Assembly: GCA_964643005.1 (NCBI GenBank)
Contig: CAZXQI010000003.1
Location: 8,450 to 72,449 of the forward strand
DNA: 64,000 nucleotides
Direction of reading: 5' to 3'
From: UBA6168 sp964643005
Lineage (GTDB): Bacteria > Bacteroidota > Bacteroidia > Chitinophagales > Saprospiraceae
Under the pieces are notes generated by a model. The model was given only the letters and a program-made list of their open reading frames with translations, had not been told where the DNA came from and made no database searches. The position numbers and the translations under genes were made by a program. Below, one piece after another: positions 16,339 through 24,958 of this stretch (its first letter is position 1; each line of letters opens with the position of its first letter).

Positions 16339-17100
16339 TCAGGCTTTCATCTTCGTCACCTGCACCTTCCATTCCTCAGGGCCTGCCAGCAGGTATTCCC
16401 ATTTGAAAGGTTCTTTGCTCTCGGCTTCTATTTGATAGTACAAGGGCTTCGGGTCGTGGTCGTTGATAAAGACAAAGGCCTCACCGGGCTTCAATTCGTC
16501 AAAGGCGCCAAACACCATTTCGTGCCGCTCCGCCGGTGGGAACGGACGCACGTCAAAATCTTTGACAATGGCAATCCCCTCGTCATCCGACTCACTCTGG
16601 GCAATCTTGGTGACGTGGATGACGTACTCGCCCGGCACTTCTTTCCTGTAAGCCCAGGTATGTTGGCCTTTAAATTTATCGCTAAAAATATTGTGTATCT
16701 CCTCCGGTTCCGTTCTGGAAATTATCTCCATCACGTGCCCTTCTTCCATCATTCCATAGCGGTGAAAAACGACGTGCTTCCAGTCTTTTTTCTCCACTTT
16801 CCGCAAATCCATGAGGGTCGAAATATCCGTGAACTCCCTACCCTGCGAATCTTCCGTGCGGGTAACCTTTACCTTCCAGTCCCTGCCGCCTTTGTTCAAA
16901 TATTCCCAACCCACCACGTCTCCGTGTATGGAGCGGAACTCGTAATAAAGCGGAATAGGATCGTGGTCGTTGATAAAGGTAAAACTTTCGTGGACAGGCA
17001 GTTCTTTGAACACTTTTAAAAGCATTTCGTGCCGCTTGATGGGGATCAGCGTGCGTACATCAAATTCCTGCATTGCCTCTGGTTTGTTGCTCATATCCAT
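16339..17100 (-). CDS. Triple DUF2249-like protein
   Basis: The 253-aa protein is built of three related ~75-residue units. Units 1 (~11-88) and 3 (~178-252) each have the DUF2249 pattern FDVR, RHEM, FxFINDHDPxPLYY and WEYL with a final WKVxVT. The middle unit (~95-172: DLRKVEKKDWKHVVFHRYGM) keeps the spacing but lacks the NDHDP motif, reading SRTEPEEI instead. DUF2249 proteins are often linked with hemerythrin, respiratory and nitrite-related genes; no biochemical role is established. An in-frame ATG at 17094 is an alternative start. Confidence 0.85.
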   Translation of the reverse strand: MDMSNKPEAMQEFDVRTLIPIKRHEMLLKVFKELPVHESFTFINDHDPIPLYYEFRSIHGDVVGWEYLNKGGRDWKVKVTRTEDSQGREFTDISTLMDLRKVEKKDWKHVVFHRYGMMEEGHVMEIISRTEPEEIHNIFSDKFKGQHTWAYRKEVPGEYVIHVTKIAQSESDDEGIAIVKDFDVRPFPPAERHEMVFGAFDELKPGEAFVFINDHDPKPLYYQIEAESKEPFKWEYLLAGPEEWKVQVTKMKA

Positions 17101-17341
17101 TTACTTTTTATCGAAACTGCTTTCTGCCGAAAACAACTTCTGTTCTGAAAATAATTATTTCTTATGTGGGCGCTAAATTACGCCATTCGGCCGGGCTTAG
17201 CCTTCTGCTCTGTCAAATCAGGGTAAACTTTTGAGTGGCATTTTTTAAAAAAGGAATTTGGAAAAAATATCTATTGACCCAAAATCTTTTTATTGCGCCT
17301 CCTCCAATAAGCACAATCTGTTTTCAAATCTCAAAGCTTAT

Positions 17342-17349
17342 TAATTTTG
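17342..17349 (+). promoter_or_regulatory. -7 box upstream of the DsbA/SpxH-like gene
   Basis: TAATTTTG is an exact TAnnTTTG match 40 bases before the ATG at 17389. The -33 position reads TTTTC rather than TTG, so the promoter is plausible but imperfect. Confidence 0.4.
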
Positions 17350-17388
17350 GCCTCTTCATTATCCGTAGGTATTTCAACTAAATTTTAA

Positions 17389-18330
17389 ATGGCAAAACAA
17401 ATAGCAGATAAAAACAACCCCCTTCTTTGCGACCTGGAAACGGGCGTATGCGCATTGCCCGGCGCTAAAGCCGACCCGCCCACGGCCATCCATAGCTCAA
17501 AAAAACGCCTTCGGGTCATCTACTATACCGACCCGATTTGCTCCACCTGTTGGGGAATCGAGCCACAACTCCGAAAGTTGAAATTAGAGTACGGCAACAG
17601 CATAGAAACAGAGTACCGCATGGGCGGACTGCTCCCTGACTGGAGCTACAACAGCGGCGGCATCAGCAAACCTTCCGACGTGGCGGGTCACTGGGATGAA
17701 GTCAGTCCCCATTACGACATGCCCATTGACGGCGACGTATGGTTGGAAGACCCCCTGCCTTCCTCCTTCCCTCCATCCATTGCTTTCAAAGCGGCGCAGA
17801 TGCAGGACGGCGACAAGGCCGTTTCCTTTCTCAGAGAAATTAGGGAAATGGTCTTTTTGCAAAAGAAAAATATTACCCAATGGGAACATCTGGCGAAAGC
17901 GGCACAGAGCGTAGGTTTGAATGTCGTCCTGTTCAAAAATGATTATGGAAATGGAGCAAAGACCCTTTTTGAAGAAGACTTAAAATTGGCGAGGGAACTC
18001 GGCGTGAGAGGCTTCCCAACCATATTCTTTTTTGATGAAGAGGGAAACAGGGAAGTGGTCTATGGTTTTAAGCAGTACACTTTCTACGAAATGGCCATCC
18101 TCAAACTCAGGCCCTCCGCAACAAAAGGCGAGTACAGCAAAAACTGGGAACGGCTCTTTTCTATATACCCCTCCATGACCGCCAGGGAGTTTTCCGAGCT
18201 GTCCGGCATGCCCGGAATAGAAAGCCAAAGCCTGTTGGACGGCCTCAGCGACAAAGGGGTTTTGGAAAAATTCACCACCAAGAACGGAGCGATCTGGAGT
18301 TTAAAAGACGCCGTCCCTCATCTTCAGTAA
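17389..18330 (+). CDS. DsbA-family / ClpXP adaptor SpxH-like thioredoxin-fold protein
   Basis: The 313-aa protein has a thioredoxin-fold active site CSTC in YYTDPICSTCWGIEP (~residues 44-58). A DsbA-type helical insertion and the C-terminal strand GVRGFPTIFFFDEEGNREVV with its cis-proline position follow. The arrangement resembles the YjbH/SpxH group, which in Firmicutes delivers Spx to ClpXP; no Spx gene is visible here and adaptor function is inference. There is no signal peptide, so it should be cytoplasmic. A short winged-helix-like tail follows (~250-313). Confidence 0.82.
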   Translation: MAKQIADKNNPLLCDLETGVCALPGAKADPPTAIHSSKKRLRVIYYTDPICSTCWGIEPQLRKLKLEYGNSIETEYRMGGLLPDWSYNSGGISKPSDVAGHWDEVSPHYDMPIDGDVWLEDPLPSSFPPSIAFKAAQMQDGDKAVSFLREIREMVFLQKKNITQWEHLAKAAQSVGLNVVLFKNDYGNGAKTLFEEDLKLARELGVRGFPTIFFFDEEGNREVVYGFKQYTFYEMAILKLRPSATKGEYSKNWERLFSIYPSMTAREFSELSGMPGIESQSLLDGLSDKGVLEKFTTKNGAIWSLKDAVPHLQ

Positions 18331-18433
18331 AAATCGAAAGCTAATTCGGATTAATTTCCCCTCTTTTATTAAATCAGCTGCGGGAAGAAATTCGCGCTAA
18401 CCTAAATTTTAAAACAAAAAATAATAAAGGAAA

Positions 18434-20158
18434 ATGGCCACAAGCAGTACCGCCGACTTTCAGGTCACCGGCAAAAACAAAGAAGCGCTTTTCACTTTAA
18501 AAGTCTATCGGGGCGAGGGCATGCTCCTGCTAGCTATGAACTGGAGAAACGGAACTCCTCCCAAAGACTTCGTCGGCTTCTCCATCGAGTACAGAGAGCC
18601 AAACGGCGACCGATATTATGCATTGAAAAACCGCATTTCCTTTCAGGACGGCGACAAAAAGATCAGTGAAAAAAGCATCTCCTCCATGCTGGCGCCTTTT
18701 CAAAAATTCCGATGGGTTCATTTTCCCAGAAATGCAGATTTGCAGGGAAAATTTCGCTACGTCGTCAAGCCGGTTTTTATGAACTACTTCGACGAGCTGA
18801 GCTATGGAGACGCCCAAACCGTTGACATAGTACTGGGTCGGGACACGCATCCCGAAAAACTGAACGTCTCCTTTACCCGCGGCTTCATTTCATCGCAAGC
18901 CTTTGTTGACAGATACGAGGCAGACGGCGGAGTAGCGGCGCTGCTGCCGGCCAAAGCAGAAGACGGTCTCGACTTTCAACCTACTCACCCCAAAACAAAA
19001 GAAGCCCTCGCATGGATGGGATTTGAGGCGACTGATGAAATACTGAAGATTTTGGACGCCGCCATTAAGGATAAAAAAGCCCAAGTCCGGGTGGTTGCCT
19101 ACGACCTCAATCTGCCTCAGGTCGTGGATAAATTAGTCAAATTGGGCAATCGCCTGAAAATAATCATTGACGACAGCGCCGGTCATGATAAAGAGACTTC
19201 CCCCGAATCCAGAGCAGCTCAGAGATTAGAAGAGTCAACGCCGGGAAATGTCAAGAGACATCACATGAACCAGTTGCAGCACAACAAGACCATCGTAGTG
19301 GACGGCCCCACTATCAAAGCCGCCGTCTGTGGTTCTACTAACTTCACTTGGAGGGGCTTTTACGTGCAGTCCAACAACGCCGTCATTATTCGCGGCGAAG
19401 AAGCCATCAGGCCTTTCACGGAAGCCTTCGACAATTACTGGGCGTACGACAAAATGAAAGATTTTGGAAAAACATCTTCCGCCCTTTGGAATGATTTGAA
19501 AATGGAAGACATAGACGTGGTCGCTTCCTTTTCGCCTCACGCCGCCGCCAATGCGCTGTTGGACGAAATAGGCGCCGACCTGAAAAGCAATACCAAATCC
19601 AGTCTCTTCTACTCCCTTGCATTTTTGTACCAGACCCAGGGCGCCATCAGGGAGGCCGTAGAGCAACTGACGGGCAACAAAAAGCTCTTCGTCTATGGAG
19701 TCTCCGACAAAAAGGTGGCGGGATTGGATTTGCAAAAACCCGACGGCAATGTCATGCCGGTCTATTCCGCAGAGCTATCACAAAACCTGCCCGAGCCTTT
19801 CAAGTCCGAACCCAAAGGCGGCGGCGGCGTCAGAATGCACCACAAGTTTATCGTGATTGATTTCAACAAGCCCACCGCCAGGGTCTATCTGGGTTCCTAT
19901 AATTTCTCGACAACAGCCGATAAAAAGAACGGGGAAAACCTGCTCCTGATAAGGAACAGAAAAATAGCCACCGCCTACATGATCGAGGCGCTGAGGATTT
20001 TTGACCACTACCACTTCAGGGTAGCCATGAAAGAAGCTAAGCAGGAAAGCAAACCGCTGTTCTTAGCAAAGCCGCCCAGAAAGGCGGGAGAAAAACCCTG
20101 GTGGGAAGAATACTACACCAACGACCGAAAAATAAGGGATCGGGAATTGTTCGCCTGA
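18434..20158 (+). CDS. Phospholipase D-like domain protein
   Basis: The 574-aa protein has two HxK(x)4D catalytic motifs: HNKTIVVDG near residue 288 with the CGSTNFTW segment after it, and HHKFIVIDF near 474 followed by YLGSYNFSTTADKKNGEN. Two HKD halves make one active site for phosphodiester hydrolysis or transfer. No signal peptide or membrane segment is seen, so a cytoplasmic nuclease-like or lipid role remains open. The first ~170 residues have no recognised domain. The last ~60 residues are basic (PLFLAKPPRKAGEKPWWEEY). Confidence 0.9.
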   Translation: MATSSTADFQVTGKNKEALFTLKVYRGEGMLLLAMNWRNGTPPKDFVGFSIEYREPNGDRYYALKNRISFQDGDKKISEKSISSMLAPFQKFRWVHFPRNADLQGKFRYVVKPVFMNYFDELSYGDAQTVDIVLGRDTHPEKLNVSFTRGFISSQAFVDRYEADGGVAALLPAKAEDGLDFQPTHPKTKEALAWMGFEATDEILKILDAAIKDKKAQVRVVAYDLNLPQVVDKLVKLGNRLKIIIDDSAGHDKETSPESRAAQRLEESTPGNVKRHHMNQLQHNKTIVVDGPTIKAAVCGSTNFTWRGFYVQSNNAVIIRGEEAIRPFTEAFDNYWAYDKMKDFGKTSSALWNDLKMEDIDVVASFSPHAAANALLDEIGADLKSNTKSSLFYSLAFLYQTQGAIREAVEQLTGNKKLFVYGVSDKKVAGLDLQKPDGNVMPVYSAELSQNLPEPFKSEPKGGGGVRMHHKFIVIDFNKPTARVYLGSYNFSTTADKKNGENLLLIRNRKIATAYMIEALRIFDHYHFRVAMKEAKQESKPLFLAKPPRKAGEKPWWEEYYTNDRKIRDRELFA

Positions 20159-20347
20159 GCTATACAGTAGCGTTCTCGTTTCAATGCGCCTTTCTCCAAC
20201 TAAAACAAAAGCTTCCTTTCGCATTGTCAGGCCGTGACAAAGGCAGGTATCTCCTTTTCACCTTCTTTGTCTTTTTCGCACATTTGCGACTCAAAAAATT
20301 AGGCTCCCTGCCAATCCATACAGCTAAACAGCAAAAAGAACAGTTTT

Positions 20348-21367
20348 ATGAAAAAGAACTATGGGCTTATTTTAATCTTCCTGCTGCTGGCAGGCGCAAC
20401 TACCTGGTACCTCCTCTCCGGCGGGAAATCCGACTCCACCGTACTCGGCTGGGATCGAAATTTTAAAATAGAAAATCGGGACGACATTTATAAAGTCTTC
20501 ATCGCTAAGCGCAGCGGAGAAACGACCATGCTGGAGCGCAAAGGCAACGAGTGGTACGTCAATGGCGATTCAAAAGCCAGCAAAAAAGCAGTAGAAAGCG
20601 TATTGTCCGCCCTCGTAAATTTCGAACTTCAGTACGTCCCCACCCCTTCCTCCACTTCCAATATCGTCAAAGAACTGGCGACAAGGGGCATCAAAGTAGA
20701 AGTCTTCAACAAGAGCGGCGACAAGCTCAAAGGATTTTATATCGGAGGAGCTACGCCGGATGCGAGGGGCACCTACATGATCATGGAAGGCGCCGACCAG
20801 CCCATGGTCATCGGCATGTCCACTCTGGTAGGGCAGCTTCGCATCCGCTTTGACCTCGTGGGTGACGACTGGCGCGATCGCAATGTTTTCTCCTATAAGC
20901 CCGAACAAATCCAGCAGGTCGAAATCGAATATCCACAGCATCGAAATAAATCCTTCCGACTGAAGCGCAGCGGTTCCGGTTTTGATGTCTCGCCTTTTTA
21001 TGATAACACTCCCCCCATCAACCGGAAAGTGGATGAGGTAAACGTTGAAAACTTCCTCAACAACTTCGACGGGCTCATGGCCGAAGGCTTTTCAAACGAC
21101 TATGCCTACCAGGATTCCGTCCGGCATACCATCCCATTCTCCGTTGTCACCGTTGGCGACGTGGAGGGTCATGTGCAAAAGGTCGCCATCTACCCAACCT
21201 ACCGCCTCGACGCAGAGACGGGCGAGCGAACCGCCGATATCGTCGAACGCTATTTCGCCGACGTGAATTCCAAAGACTGGATGACGATTCAGCACCGCGT
21301 TTTTGAAAAAATATTCTGGGCTTACGAGGCTTTTTTTGAACCGGAAGGGAAAAAGATAAAAGGCTGA
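20348..21367 (+). CDS. DUF4340 domain-containing protein
   Basis: The 339-aa protein has one N-terminal membrane segment (MKKNYGLILIFLLLAGATTW) and then a periplasmic part with the DUF4340 pattern: FKIENRDDIYKVFIAKRSGE, EWYVNGDSKASKKAVESVLS and GGATPDARGTYMIMEG. In other bacteria such proteins often accompany the GldA/GldF/GldG ABC transporter linked to gliding; no Gld gene is adjacent here. Function is unknown. It ends at a strong terminator shared with the convergent M28 gene. Confidence 0.88.
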   Translation: MKKNYGLILIFLLLAGATTWYLLSGGKSDSTVLGWDRNFKIENRDDIYKVFIAKRSGETTMLERKGNEWYVNGDSKASKKAVESVLSALVNFELQYVPTPSSTSNIVKELATRGIKVEVFNKSGDKLKGFYIGGATPDARGTYMIMEGADQPMVIGMSTLVGQLRIRFDLVGDDWRDRNVFSYKPEQIQQVEIEYPQHRNKSFRLKRSGSGFDVSPFYDNTPPINRKVDEVNVENFLNNFDGLMAEGFSNDYAYQDSVRHTIPFSVVTVGDVEGHVQKVAIYPTYRLDAETGERTADIVERYFADVNSKDWMTIQHRVFEKIFWAYEAFFEPEGKKIKG

Positions 21368-21389
21368 TAGCCATATCTTTTCAAACATT

Positions 21390-21437
21390 AAAAAGGCATC
21401 CGGTACGGCGACTTACCATACCCGATGCCTTTTTTTT
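21390..21437. terminator. Bidirectional intrinsic terminator
   Basis: AAAAAGGCATC pairs with GATGCCTTTTT in the convergent gap, followed by a run of T on the plus strand and flanked by A on the other. Confidence 0.85.
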
Positions 21438-21490
21438 ATTCAAAAATTCTCTTTTATTTTTTTAAAAAAAATGTCTCCCGTTTTTCCTCT

Positions 21491-23044
21491 TTAATAAACG
21501 AAGACCTTCCTTACGCTTTGCCTGCCATCCTTTTCCATTATTCGGAGAAAATAAAGTCCCTTCCCCACTTCGCTAAGGTCTAAAACCAAAGCCTGGTCGG
21601 CGCCTGTCAGGGAAGTCTTCGCAGACAGCCGCACCCTGCCGGTCAGGTCTGTCAATTCAGCCTGTACCCCGTCGGAAAAGCAATCATTCCAATTTATTTG
21701 TAAAAACTGATGGGCGGGATTGGGAGAAACGCTCCACTCGCAGCCCGTCGCTTCCTCCGTAGCTGATATAAAATCGGTATCTCTCCACCAGGTACCTACG
21801 TGTTGCAATTCGGCCAAATCGGCGAGCGTGGCAATGGCGGCCTGAACGACATTGTGCATAAAGGTGAAATTCAGGGAACCGAGCGTGTCGTTGGCTGTGT
21901 GGTAATTGTGGTTGCGAAACTCGGCGCCATCCGTCAGCATGATGGCGGGAATATTTTTCAGCCAAAACGAGGCGTGATCGCTGCGCGAAAGGTCGGGCAC
22001 AAAAAAGGAAGGCTGCAAAGTAATTACTTTGAGTCCGGGCACGTGCTGTGCGGCTGCATTTTCAAAAGCCTCCGCCAGTTCGGAGGAAAATCCCCCGCCC
22101 ACGTTGGTGATAAAGTTGCCCCGAAACTGGTCGGCCTCCAATTTGCTGTTGGCCTCCGGAAACAGAAGATTAAAACCTGTCGGCATCGCCTGGGTATTGG
22201 GCACTTCCGTGTAATAGCCAATCATTTCAAAATCGAGCATTCCCGCAACAGTCTCCTCCGGATGGAGACCGCTCTGCGTGTATTTCATACTGCCGTTTAG
22301 CTGCTCTTCTTCTAAGTCAAATCCGATAAAACGGATAGATTTTTTAAAACCGTACTTCGACAAGATGCGCATGGCTTCCAACATTCCCGCAACGCCGGAG
22401 GCGTTATCATCGGCGCCTGGTCCTTCTTTGACGCAATCAAAATGACTGCCCAATATATAAATTGCACTCTCATTCTCCGTCCCAATAATCCTGCCCGTGA
22501 TGTTGCTGGCCTGATAGTTTCCAAAGGTGTATTCCTGGGTAATGATATCTAAGTTCCTCGCTTCAAAATGCTGGTGAATAAAGTCTTTGGTCGCCTGCAA
22601 ATGCGCCGGATCCGCCGTGCGATGGCGGGTTCCTTCCAAGAAAGTCAGGTCGCCGTACAATCTCGAACTATCCACTTCCGCCAGAATAGCCGACAAGTCG
22701 AAAGGCTGATTATCCGCAGCTACTAATTGAAGTCTAAAGTCGGATGCCGCCGCCGCATAGTCGCTGCAATCCCAGGTGATTTGCTTTCCCGCACCGGGCA
22801 GAATACCGGCGCCAATATCGCCAGTGGCATTGGAGGTGTTGAAATCAAAACTCCATCCGTTTTTCTTAGTCGCCCGAAAGCTGACCTCAACCGGATCGTT
22901 TTCGGCGTCTTCTAAGTCGTAAATCAATTGGAGGATGTTGTCTTGGGAAATGGAGACCTGCACATTGGAAATGACAGGGGGCTGATTTTGCGCCAACAGT
23001 AATCCACTACAAAAGAGGACAAGGAGTGCAGAGAGGTATCGCAT
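21491..23044 (-). CDS. Secreted M28 family metallopeptidase with T9SS sorting domain
   Basis: The frame is open from 23098, but the ATG at 23044 gives a clean signal peptide (MRYLSALLVLFCSGLLLAQN) and 517 aa. A short Ig-like N-terminal part precedes the M28 zinc aminopeptidase domain. Its metal ligands lie in GSHFDCVKEGPGADDNASG, DLEEEQLNGS, and SDHASFWLKNIPA. The last ~80 residues (CEWSVSPNPAHQFLQINWND to the end) are a type A T9SS sorting domain. The substrate is unknown. It follows the NuoEF gene by 100 bases, separated by a terminator. Confidence 0.93.
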   Translation of the reverse strand: MRYLSALLVLFCSGLLLAQNQPPVISNVQVSISQDNILQLIYDLEDAENDPVEVSFRATKKNGWSFDFNTSNATGDIGAGILPGAGKQITWDCSDYAAAASDFRLQLVAADNQPFDLSAILAEVDSSRLYGDLTFLEGTRHRTADPAHLQATKDFIHQHFEARNLDIITQEYTFGNYQASNITGRIIGTENESAIYILGSHFDCVKEGPGADDNASGVAGMLEAMRILSKYGFKKSIRFIGFDLEEEQLNGSMKYTQSGLHPEETVAGMLDFEMIGYYTEVPNTQAMPTGFNLLFPEANSKLEADQFRGNFITNVGGGFSSELAEAFENAAAQHVPGLKVITLQPSFFVPDLSRSDHASFWLKNIPAIMLTDGAEFRNHNYHTANDTLGSLNFTFMHNVVQAAIATLADLAELQHVGTWWRDTDFISATEEATGCEWSVSPNPAHQFLQINWNDCFSDGVQAELTDLTGRVRLSAKTSLTGADQALVLDLSEVGKGLYFLRIMEKDGRQSVRKVFVY

Positions 23045-23072
23045 AGCGGCAATTGTTTTAAGCGTTTGTTTT

Positions 23073-23119
23073 AAAAAGAAAAAGCCAGGCATTTTCAAAA
23101 GTTTAGATGGCCTGGCTTT
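23073..23119 (-). terminator. Intrinsic terminator after the NuoEF-like gene
   Basis: On the minus strand AAAGCCAGGC pairs perfectly with GCCTGGCTTT (10 bp) and is followed by TTCTTTTT. Confidence 0.85.
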
Positions 23120-23143
23120 GACTGAATTGGCTGCTAAATTAGC

Positions 23144-24796
23144 TCATTTTCCAAAATACGGAGCCAACTCTTCTTCAAAATATTCCATCGCATTGGACAT
23201 GGGCAGGGGAATACCGCCGCCCAAAGCGCAGAGGGAGCCTGTCTTCAAAGTCGCCAATAAGTCGTCAAAAAGCTCCCTGTCAATCTTATAATCTTCGTTT
23301 TGCGCCTTTTGAAAAAGTTCTTTCCCCCGCACCGTTCCCAACCGGCAGGGGAAACATTTTCCGCAACTTTCTTTGGCTGTAAAGGCAAAGAGGTGCTCTA
23401 AATACGACACCATCGGTAGCTCCTCCGGTACGCTGACGACGCTGGCATGGCCGAGCATAAAGCCATTCCGGGCAAAACTCTCGTAGTCCACCGTCAGCTC
23501 GTCAATTTTTCCAACGGGAACCAATCCGCCTAAAGGGCCGCCGACGTGCAGCGCCTTTACCCGCTTGCGAAAGCCGCCGCCCAGCTCGTTGACGACAAAG
23601 GAAAACGGCGTACCCATTTCCACTTCGTAAATACCCGGGCGATGAAAGGCGCCGTCCAAGGAGAGCAGTTTGGTGCCCCTGCTCTTTTCAGTTCCGGTTT
23701 CGGCGTAGGCCGCTCCTCCATTTTCCAAAATATAAGGTAAGCTGGCGAGCGTCTCCACATTGTTCACCACCGTGGGCTGACCGAAAAGACCATAGGCCAC
23801 AGGGTATGGCGGTCTGACCCGCACCTCCGCCCGCTGCCCCTCAATGCTGGCCAGCAATGCCGTCTCCTCGCCGCAGATGTACGCCCCTCTCGCCTTGATG
23901 AGTTTAAAGGCAAAACTGAAATTGCTGCCTAAGATACGCTCGCCGGTCAGGCTGGCCTCGTGTAATTCCAAAATGGCATTTTTGATAACTTCAATGCTGT
24001 CGGGATATTCATACCGAATGTACACCACGCCCTTGTCAGCTCCGATGATATAGGCGGAAATGGCCATGCCCAATAATATCTTCAAAGGCTGGTTTTCCAA
24101 CAGGTAGCGGTCGGAATAGCTCCCCGGATCGCCCTCGTCGGCATTGCAGACGACAAACTTGTGCTCGCTCTCCATTTTGCGGCAGCCCTCTAACTTGATG
24201 CCGATGGGGAAGCCTGCGCCGCCCCTGCCCCGCAAACCGGAAGCCTTCAAACCAGCCAACATCTCTTCGGGCGCCGTTGACAACAGTTTTTCCATGTGCC
24301 GACGATAATCGTTGATCGTCAACGGACTGGAAGTAAGGATGGCTTTCCCTTTAGAGGCTACCCGATACTCGTCTTTAAAAACCGTGTCCGTCTCGCCGTC
24401 AAACTTCCTGCTCACAGACTCCTCCCCGGAGTAATTGTTCCCCTTATAGTGGAAGGCGTGATTCTCGTGGCAGCGTCCGAGGCAGCACATTTCCCCTATT
24501 TCTTCCTCTTCAAAATATTGAAGCAACTCGGCCTTCACCTGTTCCTGCGTGCCGGCGCAGAGGCAGGCGCTGCCATTGCAGACATAGACCTTTTTATCTT
24601 TATTCGATGGGCGGGTATAGTCGTAAAATGAAGCGGCGCCATATACATTCGCATCGCCGATGAGGTATTCGTCGGCCAGTTTGGCGGCCTCTTCACGGCT
24701 AAGGAAGCCTTCCCGTTCTGTGATGTCTCCTATTTTATCAAAAAGGTTGTCAAAAAGACCCTTTCGACCTGCGAGGGATGTAATATTTCTCGACAT
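23144..24796 (-). CDS. NuoE-NuoF fusion, NAD(P)H-dependent flavin/Fe-S oxidoreductase subunit
   Basis: The 550-aa protein fuses two modules. Residues ~1-135 are a NuoE-like thioredoxin-fold [2Fe-2S] domain, with cysteines in CNGSAC and CLGRC. Residues ~165-550 are NuoF-like: the FMN/NAD site GLRGRGGAGFPIGIK, CNADEGDPGSYSDR, and the [4Fe-4S] pattern SCGKCFPC with a later cysteine in SLCALGGG. It resembles the diaphorase subunits of NAD-linked formate dehydrogenases and hydrogenases, but has no C-terminal ferredoxin domains. No catalytic partner of those kinds is adjacent. Its neighbours upstream are an FAD/NAD(P) oxidoreductase and a 2-oxoacid:ferredoxin oxidoreductase, suggesting transfer between ferredoxin, NADH and perhaps NADPH. 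That coupling is inference. Confidence 0.92.
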   Translation of the reverse strand: MSRNITSLAGRKGLFDNLFDKIGDITEREGFLSREEAAKLADEYLIGDANVYGAASFYDYTRPSNKDKKVYVCNGSACLCAGTQEQVKAELLQYFEEEEIGEMCCLGRCHENHAFHYKGNNYSGEESVSRKFDGETDTVFKDEYRVASKGKAILTSSPLTINDYRRHMEKLLSTAPEEMLAGLKASGLRGRGGAGFPIGIKLEGCRKMESEHKFVVCNADEGDPGSYSDRYLLENQPLKILLGMAISAYIIGADKGVVYIRYEYPDSIEVIKNAILELHEASLTGERILGSNFSFAFKLIKARGAYICGEETALLASIEGQRAEVRVRPPYPVAYGLFGQPTVVNNVETLASLPYILENGGAAYAETGTEKSRGTKLLSLDGAFHRPGIYEVEMGTPFSFVVNELGGGFRKRVKALHVGGPLGGLVPVGKIDELTVDYESFARNGFMLGHASVVSVPEELPMVSYLEHLFAFTAKESCGKCFPCRLGTVRGKELFQKAQNEDYKIDRELFDDLLATLKTGSLCALGGGIPLPMSNAMEYFEEELAPYFGK

Positions 24797-24958
24797 GGCA
24801 GTTGAGATTTTCTTTATTATAAAATATGGGAGCAGGTGGTTTCCCTCCCCCGTTAAATTCTAAATAGGGAGTTTTTTTTGAAAAAAAACAAGAAAACATG
24901 CGCCGTCAAATGCAAAAAACTAAGCTGGCTAAAGGTAAAAAATTTGTCGGCAATCTCA

